From DAOUGC01 sp034429695 (GTDB lineage: Bacteria > Chloroflexota > Anaerolineae > Anaerolineales > Anaerolineaceae): DNA of 34,204 nt. The notes beneath the pieces are model-generated. The model ran no database searches and was not told where the DNA came from. It worked only from the letters and a program-made list of their open reading frames with translations. Location: the NCBI GenBank assembly GCA_034429695.1, contig DAOUGC010000112.1, forward strand, positions 1-34,204, in the 5' to 3' direction. Position numbers and translations under genes: made by a program. Within the stretch, counting starts at the first letter, position 1. The number at the start of each line of letters is the position of its first letter. Below, piece by piece: positions 22,011 to 31,192 of this stretch.

Positions 22011-24034
22011 CCTGCCTGCCCGTTCACCAGCGCCACGAGACCGGCTTCATCCAGAATACGCACGCCAAGCTGGCGGGCTTTATCCAACTTAGAACCCGCA
22101 TTCTCACCCACCACCAGGTAGTCCGTCTTCTTGCTGACGCTGTCGGTCACCTTGCCGCCGTTTGATTGAATATATTCCTTGATCCCATCCCTGGAAAAAG
22201 TGGGCAGGGTTCCCGTTACCACAAAAGTCAATCCGGTCAACGGACCGCTGGTTGACCCAGCCGGGCGCGACTGCGGATTGACCCCGGCCGCCTTGAGTTT
22301 TTCCAGCACCAGCAGGTTGGCAGGGCGGGTGAACCAGTCACGGATCGCCCGAGCTGTGTTGGGACCCACATTCTCAATTTCCTGCAACTCCTCCGCGCTG
22401 GCTGCGGCAAGTTCATCCAGATTGCGATAACGCTGGGTCAGGTCGTTTGCCATCACCTCGCCCACCTGACGTATGCCCAGTGCATTGATCATGCGCGCCA
22501 GGGGTCTTTCCCGCGAAGCATTGATCCCTTCCAGCAGGTTGTCGGCTTTTTTATCGCCAAACCCCTCAAGGGTTAATAAATCTTCCTTCTTTAATGTAAA
22601 CACATCAGCCACATCATGCACCAGACCCGCTTCCACCAGTTGCTCAACGATGCGGATGCCCATGCCCACCATGTCCATCGCACCGCGCGAGACAAAATGC
22701 TCCAGGTTGCGGATCAGTTGTGCCGGACAGGCTGAATTGACGCAGTACCAAGCCACCTCGCCCGGCAGGTTTTCAGCGGGCTGGCCACAGGCCGGACAGG
22801 TTTTTGGCGGTGTGAATGGTATTTCTGCGCCGGTGCGGGCCTCCACCACCGGGCCAATCACATAAGGGATGACATCACCGGCACGTTTGAGCAACACCCG
22901 GTCGCCTATGCGAATATCCTTCTCTTCCACATAATCAAAATTATGCAACGTTGCCTGACGCACGATCACACCGCCCACCTCAACCGCCGACAGCATGGCA
23001 AACGGGGTGAGTACACCGGTACGGCCCACATTCACGCCAATGCCCTCCAGTAGTGTGGTCACCTCACGCGCTGGATATTTCAGCGCCAGTGCACCGCGCG
23101 GGTCCTTGCCAACCACCCCAAGCTCACCCGCCAGGTCCAGATCGTCCAGTTTTATCACCACCCCATCCACCTCAAACGGCAGTTGGTCGCGCAATTCATT
23201 CCAGTGGGGAATTGCAGCGATGACATCATCAATGGAGGCGCACAACTGCGCGTGTTCGGTCACCGGGAATCCCAGCGCTTTCAGGTATTGCAGCGTCTCC
23301 CACTGTGAGCCGGGCACAGCTCCATCTGAAGCAATGATCTGATACACCAGCAACTTCAAGGGCCGCCCGGCGGTGATGCTCGAATCAAGCTGCCGCAACG
23401 AACCAGCCGCAGTATTGCGCGGGTTCAGGTAGGTACGCTCACCGGCTTCCTGTAAACGCTGGTTGAGCGCGTCAAAATCCTGCACCAGGATGAATGCCTC
23501 ACCGCGCACCACCATGTATGCGGGAGGTTGGGGACCATCAGGATCCACCGGAATTTGCAGCGGCACCTGGCGCAGTGTACGCAGGTTGGCGGTGATATCC
23601 TCACCCACCTCGCCGTCTCCACGGGTTGCACCCTGAACAAATTGCCCATCGCGGTAGTGCAGCACCACCGTCAGGCCGTCTATTTTGGGTTCGAGCACAA
23701 ACCTGCTGGCAGCCACGCCATCATCCAGCTTGCGGATGCGCTCATACCAGGCGCGCACCCCGTCACCATCAAATGCATTGCCGAGGGAAAGCACCGGCGA
23801 TGGATGACGCACCTTGGCAAAGCGCTCCGAAATTGCGCTGCCCGCCCGCTGGCTCGGCGAATCAGGTGTGATCCATTCCGGATGGGCGGCTTCTATACTG
23901 CGCAGACGCGCCGTCAGACGGTCAAATTCAGCGTCGCTGATCACAGGAGCATCCATCACATGATAGCGATGGTTGTGATAATGGATCTCCCGCCTGAGTT
24001 TTTCCAGTTCCTGAAGGGTGGTTTGTTCATCCAT
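22007..24034 (-). CDS. ligA: NAD-dependent DNA ligase LigA
   Basis: LigA seals nicks in replication and repair using NAD. The 675-residue length is standard. In order are the Ia domain (HNHRYHVMDAPVISDAEFDRL), the adenylation site K117 in LEPKIDGL, the OB-fold region, a four-cysteine zinc finger (CPAC...YCVNSACPAQ), helix-hairpin-helix repeats (LEGFGDKKADNLLEGI, IENVGPNTARAIRDWF) and a C-terminal BRCT domain (GLTFVVTGTLPTFSRDGIKEYI). The first codon is the ATG at 24034, only 7 nt from a -10 box, so the message may be leaderless. It heads an operon with the RlmI-like gene. Confidence 0.97.
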   Translation of the reverse strand: MDEQTTLQELEKLRREIHYHNHRYHVMDAPVISDAEFDRLTARLRSIEAAHPEWITPDSPSQRAGSAISERFAKVRHPSPVLSLGNAFDGDGVRAWYERIRKLDDGVAASRFVLEPKIDGLTVVLHYRDGQFVQGATRGDGEVGEDITANLRTLRQVPLQIPVDPDGPQPPAYMVVRGEAFILVQDFDALNQRLQEAGERTYLNPRNTAAGSLRQLDSSITAGRPLKLLVYQIIASDGAVPGSQWETLQYLKALGFPVTEHAQLCASIDDVIAAIPHWNELRDQLPFEVDGVVIKLDDLDLAGELGVVGKDPRGALALKYPAREVTTLLEGIGVNVGRTGVLTPFAMLSAVEVGGVIVRQATLHNFDYVEEKDIRIGDRVLLKRAGDVIPYVIGPVVEARTGAEIPFTPPKTCPACGQPAENLPGEVAWYCVNSACPAQLIRNLEHFVSRGAMDMVGMGIRIVEQLVEAGLVHDVADVFTLKKEDLLTLEGFGDKKADNLLEGINASRERPLARMINALGIRQVGEVMANDLTQRYRNLDELAAASAEELQEIENVGPNTARAIRDWFTRPANLLVLEKLKAAGVNPQSRPAGSTSGPLTGLTFVVTGTLPTFSRDGIKEYIQSNGGKVTDSVSKKTDYLVVGENAGSKLDKARQLGVRILDEAGLVALVNGQAG

Positions 24035-24041
24035 AACTCAG

Positions 24042-24069
24042 ATTATAGCAGGACTTACCCCCAGGAAAA
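24042..24069 (-). promoter_or_regulatory. Promoter of ligA (leaderless)
   Basis: On the minus strand TTTTCC (24069-24064) and TATAAT (24047-24042) are 16 nt apart, and 7 nt separate the -10 box from the ligA ATG. There is no Shine-Dalgarno sequence between them. Confidence 0.6.
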
Positions 24070-24265
24070 TGTGCTAAGATATTATGGAATCGCCGTTAGC
24101 CCGGTGAAATCACTGGTAAACGCTCTTGCTGCTCACTGGAAAACAAGATGCGGTTATCAAAAATCAGAGCTGCCAGCTCGCACCATTCAATCCAACAAAA
24201 TTCACGCACCATTGGCTGGTTTTCCCGGGTGAATTGCGCATTAACCACTCATTTCTGGAGGACTT

Positions 24266-24634
24266 ATGAAGATCATTGCTTACATCGCCGCGGCGCTCTT
24301 TATCGGTTTTGGCGCTCTGTTCATCCTGGCAGCTTTTTCGCCATCCAACCAGTCAGGCCCGGTTGGAACCATGATCACAGGTCTGATCCTGGTCGGGATC
24401 GGTTTTGGTTTGGTGTTCTTTGCGTCCCGCCGCAAAGCAGCCCAGTCCAATAATGGCGACAATGTCACGGTGAAGATCGACCTGCCCGGCAACGTCAGCC
24501 TGGATACCATGAAGTGCCAGTCGTGCGGCGGTGTGTTGACCTCAGAAAACATCAAGCTTGTGGCCGGTGCTCCTGTGGTTACCTGCCCATATTGCAACAC
24601 CACTTATCAAATTACTGAAGAACCCAAGTGGTAA
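24266..24634 (+). CDS. Small membrane protein with C-terminal zinc ribbon
   Basis: The 122-residue protein has two transmembrane helices (about 4-24 and 34-53), a basic stop (ASRRKAAQ) and a cytoplasmic tail with paired cysteines C84/C87 and C107/C110 (KCQSCGG ... TCPYC), a zinc-ribbon pattern. I do not recognise a family. The RBS GGAGG lies 6 nt before the ATG. It is followed after 25 nt by the Cys-Ala-tail membrane protein, and I infer that it is the first gene of the modification locus. A role as a small metal-binding membrane partner is only a guess. Confidence 0.75.
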   Translation: MKIIAYIAAALFIGFGALFILAAFSPSNQSGPVGTMITGLILVGIGFGLVFFASRRKAAQSNNGDNVTVKIDLPGNVSLDTMKCQSCGGVLTSENIKLVAGAPVVTCPYCNTTYQITEEPKW

Positions 24635-24659
24635 TCGACTCATCCCGCGGAGGAATAGC

Positions 24660-26366
24660 ATGAAGAAACGCTTCATCAGCCTGTTGTTGCTGGTGGCGCT
24701 GCTGGCGCTCACATTCAGTGTGGCGCAGGCGCAGACATATCGTTTTCAGGTTAAGTACGAAGAAGCGACCATCTTTATTCAGTCAGACGGCACGGCCAGG
24801 GTGGAATACAACATTGATTTCGTCAATGATCCATCCGCCGATCCAATCGACTTTGTTGACATTGGTGTGCCCAACGACGATTATGAACTCTCCAGCGTCA
24901 GCGCCGATGTCAACGGCACACCCATCACCGACATCGAAACTTCGCCTTATGTGAGTCCGGGGGTGGCGCTTGGATTGGGCAGCAACGCCATTCAACCCGG
25001 GCAAAGCGGCCGTGTGCATGTGGTGATCGGCGTGGTGCGTAACATGCTGCACCCTGGCACCGCAGATGAGAGCGAGCCGTACGCATCGTTCAACTTCCAG
25101 CCCAATTACTTTGGCAGCGAATTTGTGAATGGTCAGACCGAGATGGTGGTCAACCTGGTGCTGCCGCCCGGCATGAACGACCAGGAGCCGCGCTACTTCG
25201 AACCCAGGGGTTGGCCCGAAGCGCCCGAACCGGCAGAGGCAGGCATTGATAATGAAAATCGGGTGTATTACACCTGGTATTCCACCCGTGCTTCGGCTTC
25301 CAAGGCTTATACCTTTGGCGCAGCCTTCCCGGCGTGCCTGGTTCCTGAGAGCGCCGTTGTGGCTCCCCCACCTGCATCAATCAACATCAGCGATGATGCC
25401 GGTGATACGTTATGCTGCGTCGGTATCGGTCTGGCATTCGCCGGTTTCTTTGGCCTCACCATGTATTCATCCATCTGGGGCGCGCGCAAGCGGCGCATGC
25501 AATACATGCCGCCGCGCGTCGCCATTGAAGGCAACGGCATCAAACGCGGCCTGACCTCGGTGGAAGCTGCCGTACTGCTTGAGCAGCCGCTGGACAAGAT
25601 CATGACCATGATCCTGTTCTCGGTGATCAAGAAAGGCGCAGCCATGGTGGTTACCAAGGAGCCCTTGAAGCTTGAGATTACCGAACCCCTGCCGGATGAC
25701 CTGCACAGTTATGAGAAGGAGTTCCTCGAAGCCATGGCTCCTGGTAAAAAACCAGGGGAGACCCGCAAGGCGCTGCAGGAAATGATGGTCAACCTCATCA
25801 AGAGCCTGACCGCCAAGATGAAAGGTTTCAGCCACAAGGAAACCGTGGCGTATTATCAAGACATCATGCGCCGCGCCTGGGAACAGGTGGAGGGCGCCGA
25901 AACACCCGAAGTCAAGATGGAGAAATTTGACGAGTACATGGGTTGGACCATGTTGGACAAACGCTGGGACGACCGCACCCGCGACACCTTTGGCCGCCCC
26001 ACTGGTCCTGTGTTTGCACCCTGGTGGTGGGGACGGTATGACCCAGTATTCCGCACTCCGGGAACCTTTACCCCGGGCGCCAACCCCACGCCATCCATTC
26101 CAAGCGGTTCGTCAGGTGGGCGCACCATTCAGTTGCCCAACCTGCCCGGCTCTGACTTCGCCGCTTCAGCCGTGGGTGGCATTCAATCCTTTGCCGGCGG
26201 CATCATCGGCGACCTGACCAGCTTCACCGGTGGGGTGACCAACCGTACCAACCCCATTCCGCGCACCAGCAGTTACAGTGGGCGCAGTGGCGGTGGTGGT
26301 CGCAGTTGCGCGTGCGCCTGCGCCTGCGCTGGTTGTGCCTGCGCCTGTGCTGGCGGCGGTCGCTAG
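24660..26366 (+). CDS. Membrane protein with C-terminal Cys-Ala repeat tail
   Basis: The protein has 568 residues from the ATG at 24660, which has GGAGG upstream; the open frame begins further up without an RBS. Residues 1-24 are a signal peptide (AQA cleavage), 25-248 an extracytoplasmic beta-rich domain, about 251-272 a membrane helix (LCCVGIGLAFAGFFGLTMY), and 275-568 cytoplasmic. The plan resembles DUF2207/TIGR04222-type predicted membrane proteins, with low certainty. After a Gly/Ser-rich stretch the chain ends in alternating Cys and Ala: cysteines at 550, 552, 554, 556, 559, 561 and 563, then GGGR. The next gene is a radical SAM/SPASM protein, 9 nt away. I infer the tail is its substrate or a metal site. 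Confidence 0.85.
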   Translation: MKKRFISLLLLVALLALTFSVAQAQTYRFQVKYEEATIFIQSDGTARVEYNIDFVNDPSADPIDFVDIGVPNDDYELSSVSADVNGTPITDIETSPYVSPGVALGLGSNAIQPGQSGRVHVVIGVVRNMLHPGTADESEPYASFNFQPNYFGSEFVNGQTEMVVNLVLPPGMNDQEPRYFEPRGWPEAPEPAEAGIDNENRVYYTWYSTRASASKAYTFGAAFPACLVPESAVVAPPPASINISDDAGDTLCCVGIGLAFAGFFGLTMYSSIWGARKRRMQYMPPRVAIEGNGIKRGLTSVEAAVLLEQPLDKIMTMILFSVIKKGAAMVVTKEPLKLEITEPLPDDLHSYEKEFLEAMAPGKKPGETRKALQEMMVNLIKSLTAKMKGFSHKETVAYYQDIMRRAWEQVEGAETPEVKMEKFDEYMGWTMLDKRWDDRTRDTFGRPTGPVFAPWWWGRYDPVFRTPGTFTPGANPTPSIPSGSSGGRTIQLPNLPGSDFAASAVGGIQSFAGGIIGDLTSFTGGVTNRTNPIPRTSSYSGRSGGGGRSCACACACAGCACACAGGGR

Positions 26367-26375
26367 GGACCACCC

Positions 26376-27797
26376 ATGACCTTCTGGGATGACCTAAAAA
26401 CGGCGGTAAAACGCCCATTTGCCCCTGCGGGCAGCCGGCCTGTGCCGCTGCCCGCGCAGGGGGTCTACCATTACCAGCACGAAGACGGCGATGGGAGGGT
26501 GAGGTTGCATTTACGCATTGAGGCCGATGGACGCGGCTTCTTGAGCGCCAATGCCAGCCGTTACTACCACTTTAATGCCACTGCCGCATACATGGCTTAT
26601 CTGGCACTGCAAGGAGTGGGCGATCAACAGGCAGTGGCTAGCATCGCCCATTATTTCAATGTGCCCCACCGCCAGGCAAAAATCGATTGGCTTTCGTTCG
26701 CTGCCCAGATGAATGAAATCATCAGGCCGGATGCCTGCCCGATTTGCGACATTCAGGCGGACACTGTACAACCGTTCTCACAGAAACCATCTGCGCCTTA
26801 CCGCATGGATCTGGCCCTCACCTATCGCTGCAACAACGCCTGCCTGCACTGTTACAACCCCAAAGGGCGGGCCGGGGACGAACTGACCACTGCCCAGTGG
26901 AAACAGGTGCTCGATAAGGTCTGGAGCCTGGGCATCGCCCATGTGGTATTCACCGGCGGCGAGCCCACCCTGCGCTCCGACCTGCCCGAGTTGATCGCAC
27001 ATGCCCAGAACCTGGGACAAATAACCGGCCTGAACACCAATGGGCGCAAACTGTCAGACCCTGCTTATGTACAGCAACTGGTGGATGCCGGGCTCGATCA
27101 TGTACAGATCACGTTGGAATCGCATGATGAAGCCATTCATGACGGCATGGTGGCTCATCCCGGTGCATGGAAACAAACCGTGGCGGGCATTCAAAATGTA
27201 CTCAAAACCCGTCTGTATGTGATGACCAACACCACCATGCTGGCAGGTAATTCAAGCATCCTGACCGACACCCTGGATTTTCTCGCTCAACTGGGTTTAC
27301 CCACCATCGGGCTGAATGCGCTGATTTATTCAGGCAATGGCGCCAATGTGGAGGGAGGTTTGGATGAAAGCCAGTTGCCGCCACTGCTTGATCTCGCCCG
27401 TAAGAAAACCGAACAATCCGGACAGCGTTTGATCTGGTACACCCCCACCCAGTATTGCCATTTTGACCCGCAACTGCTGGACCTGGGTGTCAAAGGTTGC
27501 ACAGCCGCGCTGTACAACATGTGCATCGAACCAGATGGCGGCGTGCTGCCGTGCCAGTCTTACTATCACCCGCTGGGCAACTTCCTGACCGATGAATGGG
27601 ACGCCATCTGGAATCATGAGCTTGCCCTGCGTCTGCGCGAACGGCGCGACCTGCATCCCGCCTGCGCGAATTGCGTTTTACTATCTGAATGTGGGGGCGG
27701 TTGCCCGCTGGCCCGCCTGGCGTGTAAACAACAAGAACCAATCGCGATCGATCCTCTTCGATCGGAGGGAACGGAGAGAACCCATGTCATTCATTGA
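26376..27797 (+). CDS. Radical SAM/SPASM protein with N-terminal PqqD-like domain
   Basis: The 473-residue protein is predicted to cleave SAM with a [4Fe-4S] cluster held by C152, C156 and C159 (RCNNACLHCY). The SAM-binding motif GGEP is at 194-197. The N-terminus (about 28-115) looks like a PqqD/RRE peptide-binding domain. A CPIC pair (121/124) precedes the core. The C-terminal SPASM domain has cysteines at 361, 375, 383, 393, 430, 433, 439, 443 and 450, enough for two auxiliary clusters. Such enzymes modify peptides or proteins (PQQ, mycofactocin and sactipeptide maturases). It follows the Cys-Ala-tail gene by 9 nt and overlaps the next paralogue by 14 nt. Confidence 0.9.
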   Translation: MTFWDDLKTAVKRPFAPAGSRPVPLPAQGVYHYQHEDGDGRVRLHLRIEADGRGFLSANASRYYHFNATAAYMAYLALQGVGDQQAVASIAHYFNVPHRQAKIDWLSFAAQMNEIIRPDACPICDIQADTVQPFSQKPSAPYRMDLALTYRCNNACLHCYNPKGRAGDELTTAQWKQVLDKVWSLGIAHVVFTGGEPTLRSDLPELIAHAQNLGQITGLNTNGRKLSDPAYVQQLVDAGLDHVQITLESHDEAIHDGMVAHPGAWKQTVAGIQNVLKTRLYVMTNTTMLAGNSSILTDTLDFLAQLGLPTIGLNALIYSGNGANVEGGLDESQLPPLLDLARKKTEQSGQRLIWYTPTQYCHFDPQLLDLGVKGCTAALYNMCIEPDGGVLPCQSYYHPLGNFLTDEWDAIWNHELALRLRERRDLHPACANCVLLSECGGGCPLARLACKQQEPIAIDPLRSEGTERTHVIH

Positions 27798-28950
27798 CAA
27801 TATCCTCAATCGCTTTTTCAAACCGGTTGAACCGCTTAAGCCCGGGGTGTATCACTATCAATCGCCGGCTGATGCCCAAGAGCCACTGCGCATGCACCTG
27901 CGCGTCAACACCACCGGGGGCGCCGTGCTGATTGTCAATGCCAGCACCGTCCTGCACCTCAACCAGAGCGCCGCCGAGTTCGCCTACCTGATGATCCAGG
28001 GTCTGGATGATGACGCCGTGGTGCGGGAGATCGGCAGGCGTTACAATGTCAACAAAAAAGAAGCTGCCGCTGATTATTTGGATTTCAAAGATCGACTCGA
28101 CACCCTGATCCACACTCCCGATCTGGATCCTGTTACCTTCCTCGATTTTGAGCGCCAGGAGGTCTATTCAGGCGCGACTGTTGCCCCTTACCGTCTGGAT
28201 TGCGCCCTCACCTATATGGTGCGAAATGCCAGTCAGGATAGCGTTGCTCCGGTGGAACGCGTAATCCGTGAACTATCCACCCACGAGTGGACGGTTGTCC
28301 TTCAAAAAGCCTGGACGGCGGGCATCCCGCATGTCATATTCACCGGCGGTGAACCCACATTGCGCTCTGACCTGGTGGATCTGATTGCCTTCGCCGAATC
28401 CCAGGGTCAGGTCACTGGCTTGCTGACCGATGGGCACAAGCTGGGCGAACGGGAAAACCTGCTCTCTCTGCTTGGGGCTGGTCTTGACCATGTGATGCTG
28501 GTGCTTGAACCTGAAAATGAGCTGTCGTGGCAGGCACTGGATACCATGCTGCCTGAGGATATCCACATCACCGTGCACATGACCCTTACTGCAGAAAATG
28601 CTGCTGATACCGGCCTGTTACTGGCGCGCCTGCACAAACTGGGGATCCGTGCGCTTTCGCTCAGCGCAAATTCCCCTGACCTGAAAGATCAACTCGACAT
28701 GGCCACCCAGACCGCAGCAGAACTGGGCTTCAACCTGGTGTGGGATCTGCCAGCACCGTACTCAGCCATCAACCCTGTGGCGCTGGAACTGCAGGAAGCC
28801 GGTGAGCAAGTATCCGGCGCGGGTTCAGCCTGGTTATATGTTGAGCCCGATGGCGATGTGCTGCGTGACCAGGGCTTGCAACCAGTGATCGGAAACCTGG
28901 CGACCGAAGCCTTTGAGATGGTCTGGCAGCGGCGCAACGTGGAAGCCTGA
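27784..28950 (+). CDS. Degenerate radical SAM paralogue (cluster cysteines lost)
   Basis: The 388-residue protein is a clear paralogue of the preceding one. Both share the start M(S/T)F, GVYHYQ, the PqqD-like region (about 20-110) and the identical block FTGGEPTLRSDL (186-197 here). The CxxxCxxC motif is replaced by V146, S150 and S153 (TYMVRNASQDS), and the SPASM cysteines are absent; C140 is the only cysteine in the protein. It cannot hold the usual radical SAM cluster. The frame is intact, with RBS GGAGAG and a coupled start, so I infer a retained non-catalytic partner, for instance a substrate-binding subunit. It is followed by a methyltransferase gene. Confidence 0.85.
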   Translation: MSFIDNILNRFFKPVEPLKPGVYHYQSPADAQEPLRMHLRVNTTGGAVLIVNASTVLHLNQSAAEFAYLMIQGLDDDAVVREIGRRYNVNKKEAAADYLDFKDRLDTLIHTPDLDPVTFLDFERQEVYSGATVAPYRLDCALTYMVRNASQDSVAPVERVIRELSTHEWTVVLQKAWTAGIPHVIFTGGEPTLRSDLVDLIAFAESQGQVTGLLTDGHKLGERENLLSLLGAGLDHVMLVLEPENELSWQALDTMLPEDIHITVHMTLTAENAADTGLLLARLHKLGIRALSLSANSPDLKDQLDMATQTAAELGFNLVWDLPAPYSAINPVALELQEAGEQVSGAGSAWLYVEPDGDVLRDQGLQPVIGNLATEAFEMVWQRRNVEA

Positions 28951-28961
28951 TCGTCAATCTC

Positions 28962-29744
28962 ATGTGGAACCTCTCCACAGCGGGTGAATGGTTTGACCGC
29001 TTTTCCGCCCAAACGGAGTGGAGCGCCGGCGTCCGCCAATATCTCTTCACTCAATATCCCCACCTCAAGCATGGCAATGTGCTTGAGGTGGGTTGCGGTC
29101 CGGGAGCGGTGATCGCTTCCCTGAAAGAAGAACAGCAAATCCCCATCCTCGGTCTGGATATCCGCCGGGACTTTCTGGAACATGCCCGCCTCGCGCACCC
29201 GGAGATTCCCTTCATCCAGGCGGACGCGCACCGCCTGCCCTTTGCCAGTGATGCATTTGACCTGTGCGTGTGCCATTATTTACTGTTATGGGTGCAGGAC
29301 CCACTGCAGGTGTTACGTGAAATGCGTCGCATCACCCGGGCTCATGGGGTTGTGGCGGTACTGGCTGAGCCGGATTACAGCGCACGCGTGGATCAGCCTG
29401 CCGCACTAAAAAAAGCCGGTGACATACAGAACCAGGCACTGGCAGCCCAGGGGGCAAACGTCAGTGCAGGCCGCCAGCTCGCAGGCTGGATGCACGCTGC
29501 CGGTTTTGTTAACCCTGAGGTTGGACAAATCACTCCGCCCCCGGCTGCCCAACCCACAGATTATTACCTGCGGGAATGGGCCATGCTGGAACGCGATCTG
29601 GCTGATGCTGACGTGCTGGACCAACGTATCAGCCATGATGATATCAATCGGCTGAGGGTCCTAAATCAACAGGCTGCAGAAGATGGAACCCGTCATTTCC
29701 ACATTCCCACATATTACGCGCTCGCTATTGCTGGTGTAAAATAA
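28962..29744 (+). CDS. Class I SAM-dependent methyltransferase
   Basis: The 260-residue protein has motif I VLEVGCGPGAV (40-50), an acidic ribose-binding residue in LGLDIRRDFLEHAR, and the later motif DAFDLCVCHYLLLWVQDP. It resembles the Methyltransf_11 type, which methylates many small molecules and peptides. It starts 11 bases after the degenerate radical SAM gene and probably belongs to the same transcript, although no clear RBS precedes the ATG. I infer a tailoring role in the same pathway. Confidence 0.85.
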   Translation: MWNLSTAGEWFDRFSAQTEWSAGVRQYLFTQYPHLKHGNVLEVGCGPGAVIASLKEEQQIPILGLDIRRDFLEHARLAHPEIPFIQADAHRLPFASDAFDLCVCHYLLLWVQDPLQVLREMRRITRAHGVVAVLAEPDYSARVDQPAALKKAGDIQNQALAAQGANVSAGRQLAGWMHAAGFVNPEVGQITPPPAAQPTDYYLREWAMLERDLADADVLDQRISHDDINRLRVLNQQAAEDGTRHFHIPTYYALAIAGVK

Positions 29745-29800
29745 CTGCGGGCAAAACCAGACAAAATTTTTATTATCCATATAAATCGTCAAGGAGTAAC

Positions 29801-31156
29801 ATGGCAGACAAACCAAAGCATTCCGGACGTACGCTGTTCTCGCTTGGCCTTGGTTATTTGATCGACCAGGGTGAAGCACAGGCCATGGGTGTCCTTTCAC
29901 CCATTCTTCAAATGGTATTTGGTATTTCCCTCGGTCAAATTGGCCTGATGGAAACGCTGCGCAACATCGCCCAGACCATCAGTGCACCGTTCTGGGGGTA
30001 CGCAGCGGATAAATGGTCGCGTAAAAAGGTGCTGATCTTTGGCACCGGTGTATGGGGCATCTGGACCCTGCTGGTGGGTCTGGTTCCAAACTTTGGGTCC
30101 ATGCTGGTCATACGCGCTGTATCCGGCCTGGGGTTGGGGTGTCTCATGCCTGCCACATTCTCGCTGCTGGGCGATCACTTCCCGCAGAGCCGGCGCGGTC
30201 GTGCGCTAGGGGTGATTGGCCTGGTGGGTTTGATGGGAACCGTGCTGGGTGTGCTGGCGCTCGGCTTTGTTGCCAATCAGGAAATGTGGCGCTGGGGCTT
30301 CATCGGCCTTGGCATCGCCAGCATGGTGAGCGGTGTGATTATCTGGCTGCTTGTTGAAGAACCCGTGCGCGGCGCTGCCGAGCCTGAGCTTGCCGGTCTG
30401 GTCTCCCACGAGACCGATCAACGCTATAGCATCAACTGGAAGGATGTCTTCTCCACCTTGCGCATCCCCACCATCTGGGCAGCCATCCTGCAGGGCGTCA
30501 CCGGCTCCATGCCGTGGGTGGTGATGAGCATTTACATCATCAACTGGATGGTGAACGAGCTGGGATACTCCAATGAAATCAGCTTCGGCGGACAGCAGGG
30601 TTCCGCGCCGTTGATTTTCGCCATCGTCGTGATCGGCGCGGCCATCTCCAACTTCATCGGCGGCGTGATCGGCGATTATGCCGAGAAACTCAGCCCCAAA
30701 TACGGGCGTACTGTCATCGGGCAGTTCTCGGTGTTCATTGGCGTTCCTTTGATGTACATCTTCCTCACCCAGGGCAAGAATATGAGCTTCTGGGCGTTCT
30801 TTGCGCTGGCGTTTGGGACGGCTCTGCTGATCGGCTGGCCCGGTCGCGGTGCAAAGGAACCCATGATGCAGGCTGTGGTGCCGCCCGAAATGCGCTCAAG
30901 TGCATATTCGGTGGTCAATTTAATCGAAGGCGGCTTGAGCGCCTTCTCAGCGCTGATTGCCGGCGCGTTGGCCGAACAATTGGGCTTAACCCGTGCCTTA
31001 CTATGGACCATCCCGTTCCCCTGGGTGATCTGCGGCATCCTGTTTACCGCATTCTACTTCACCTATCCACGTGATGCCGCCCGTGTACGCTCCATGATGG
31101 TCGCGCGGCGGGAGGAACTGCTCAACACTCAGAACCAGGCAGGAGCCAACCAGTAA
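29801..31156 (+). CDS. MFS transporter
   Basis: The 451-residue protein has about twelve membrane helices, the MFS loop signature between helices 2 and 3 (GYAADKWSRKKVLI), a repeat of this region in the second half (GDYAEKLSPKYGR) and a long central loop (about 190-225). The RBS AAGGAG precedes the ATG at good spacing. It is the last gene on this strand before the tRNA and is 56 nt from the methyltransferase. It may export or import a compound connected to the radical SAM locus, but this rests on position only. Confidence 0.9.
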   Translation: MADKPKHSGRTLFSLGLGYLIDQGEAQAMGVLSPILQMVFGISLGQIGLMETLRNIAQTISAPFWGYAADKWSRKKVLIFGTGVWGIWTLLVGLVPNFGSMLVIRAVSGLGLGCLMPATFSLLGDHFPQSRRGRALGVIGLVGLMGTVLGVLALGFVANQEMWRWGFIGLGIASMVSGVIIWLLVEEPVRGAAEPELAGLVSHETDQRYSINWKDVFSTLRIPTIWAAILQGVTGSMPWVVMSIYIINWMVNELGYSNEISFGGQQGSAPLIFAIVVIGAAISNFIGGVIGDYAEKLSPKYGRTVIGQFSVFIGVPLMYIFLTQGKNMSFWAFFALAFGTALLIGWPGRGAKEPMMQAVVPPEMRSSAYSVVNLIEGGLSAFSALIAGALAEQLGLTRALLWTIPFPWVICGILFTAFYFTYPRDAARVRSMMVARREELLNTQNQAGANQ

Positions 31157-31192
31157 ACATCGTCCTGTTCACTCATGCGAGGTTGTTGACAC

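Noticed and set aside
24558..24659. 34-residue upstream extension of the Cys-Ala-tail protein
   Set aside because: It overlaps the zinc-ribbon gene. The internal ATG at 24660 has a good RBS and begins a typical signal peptide.
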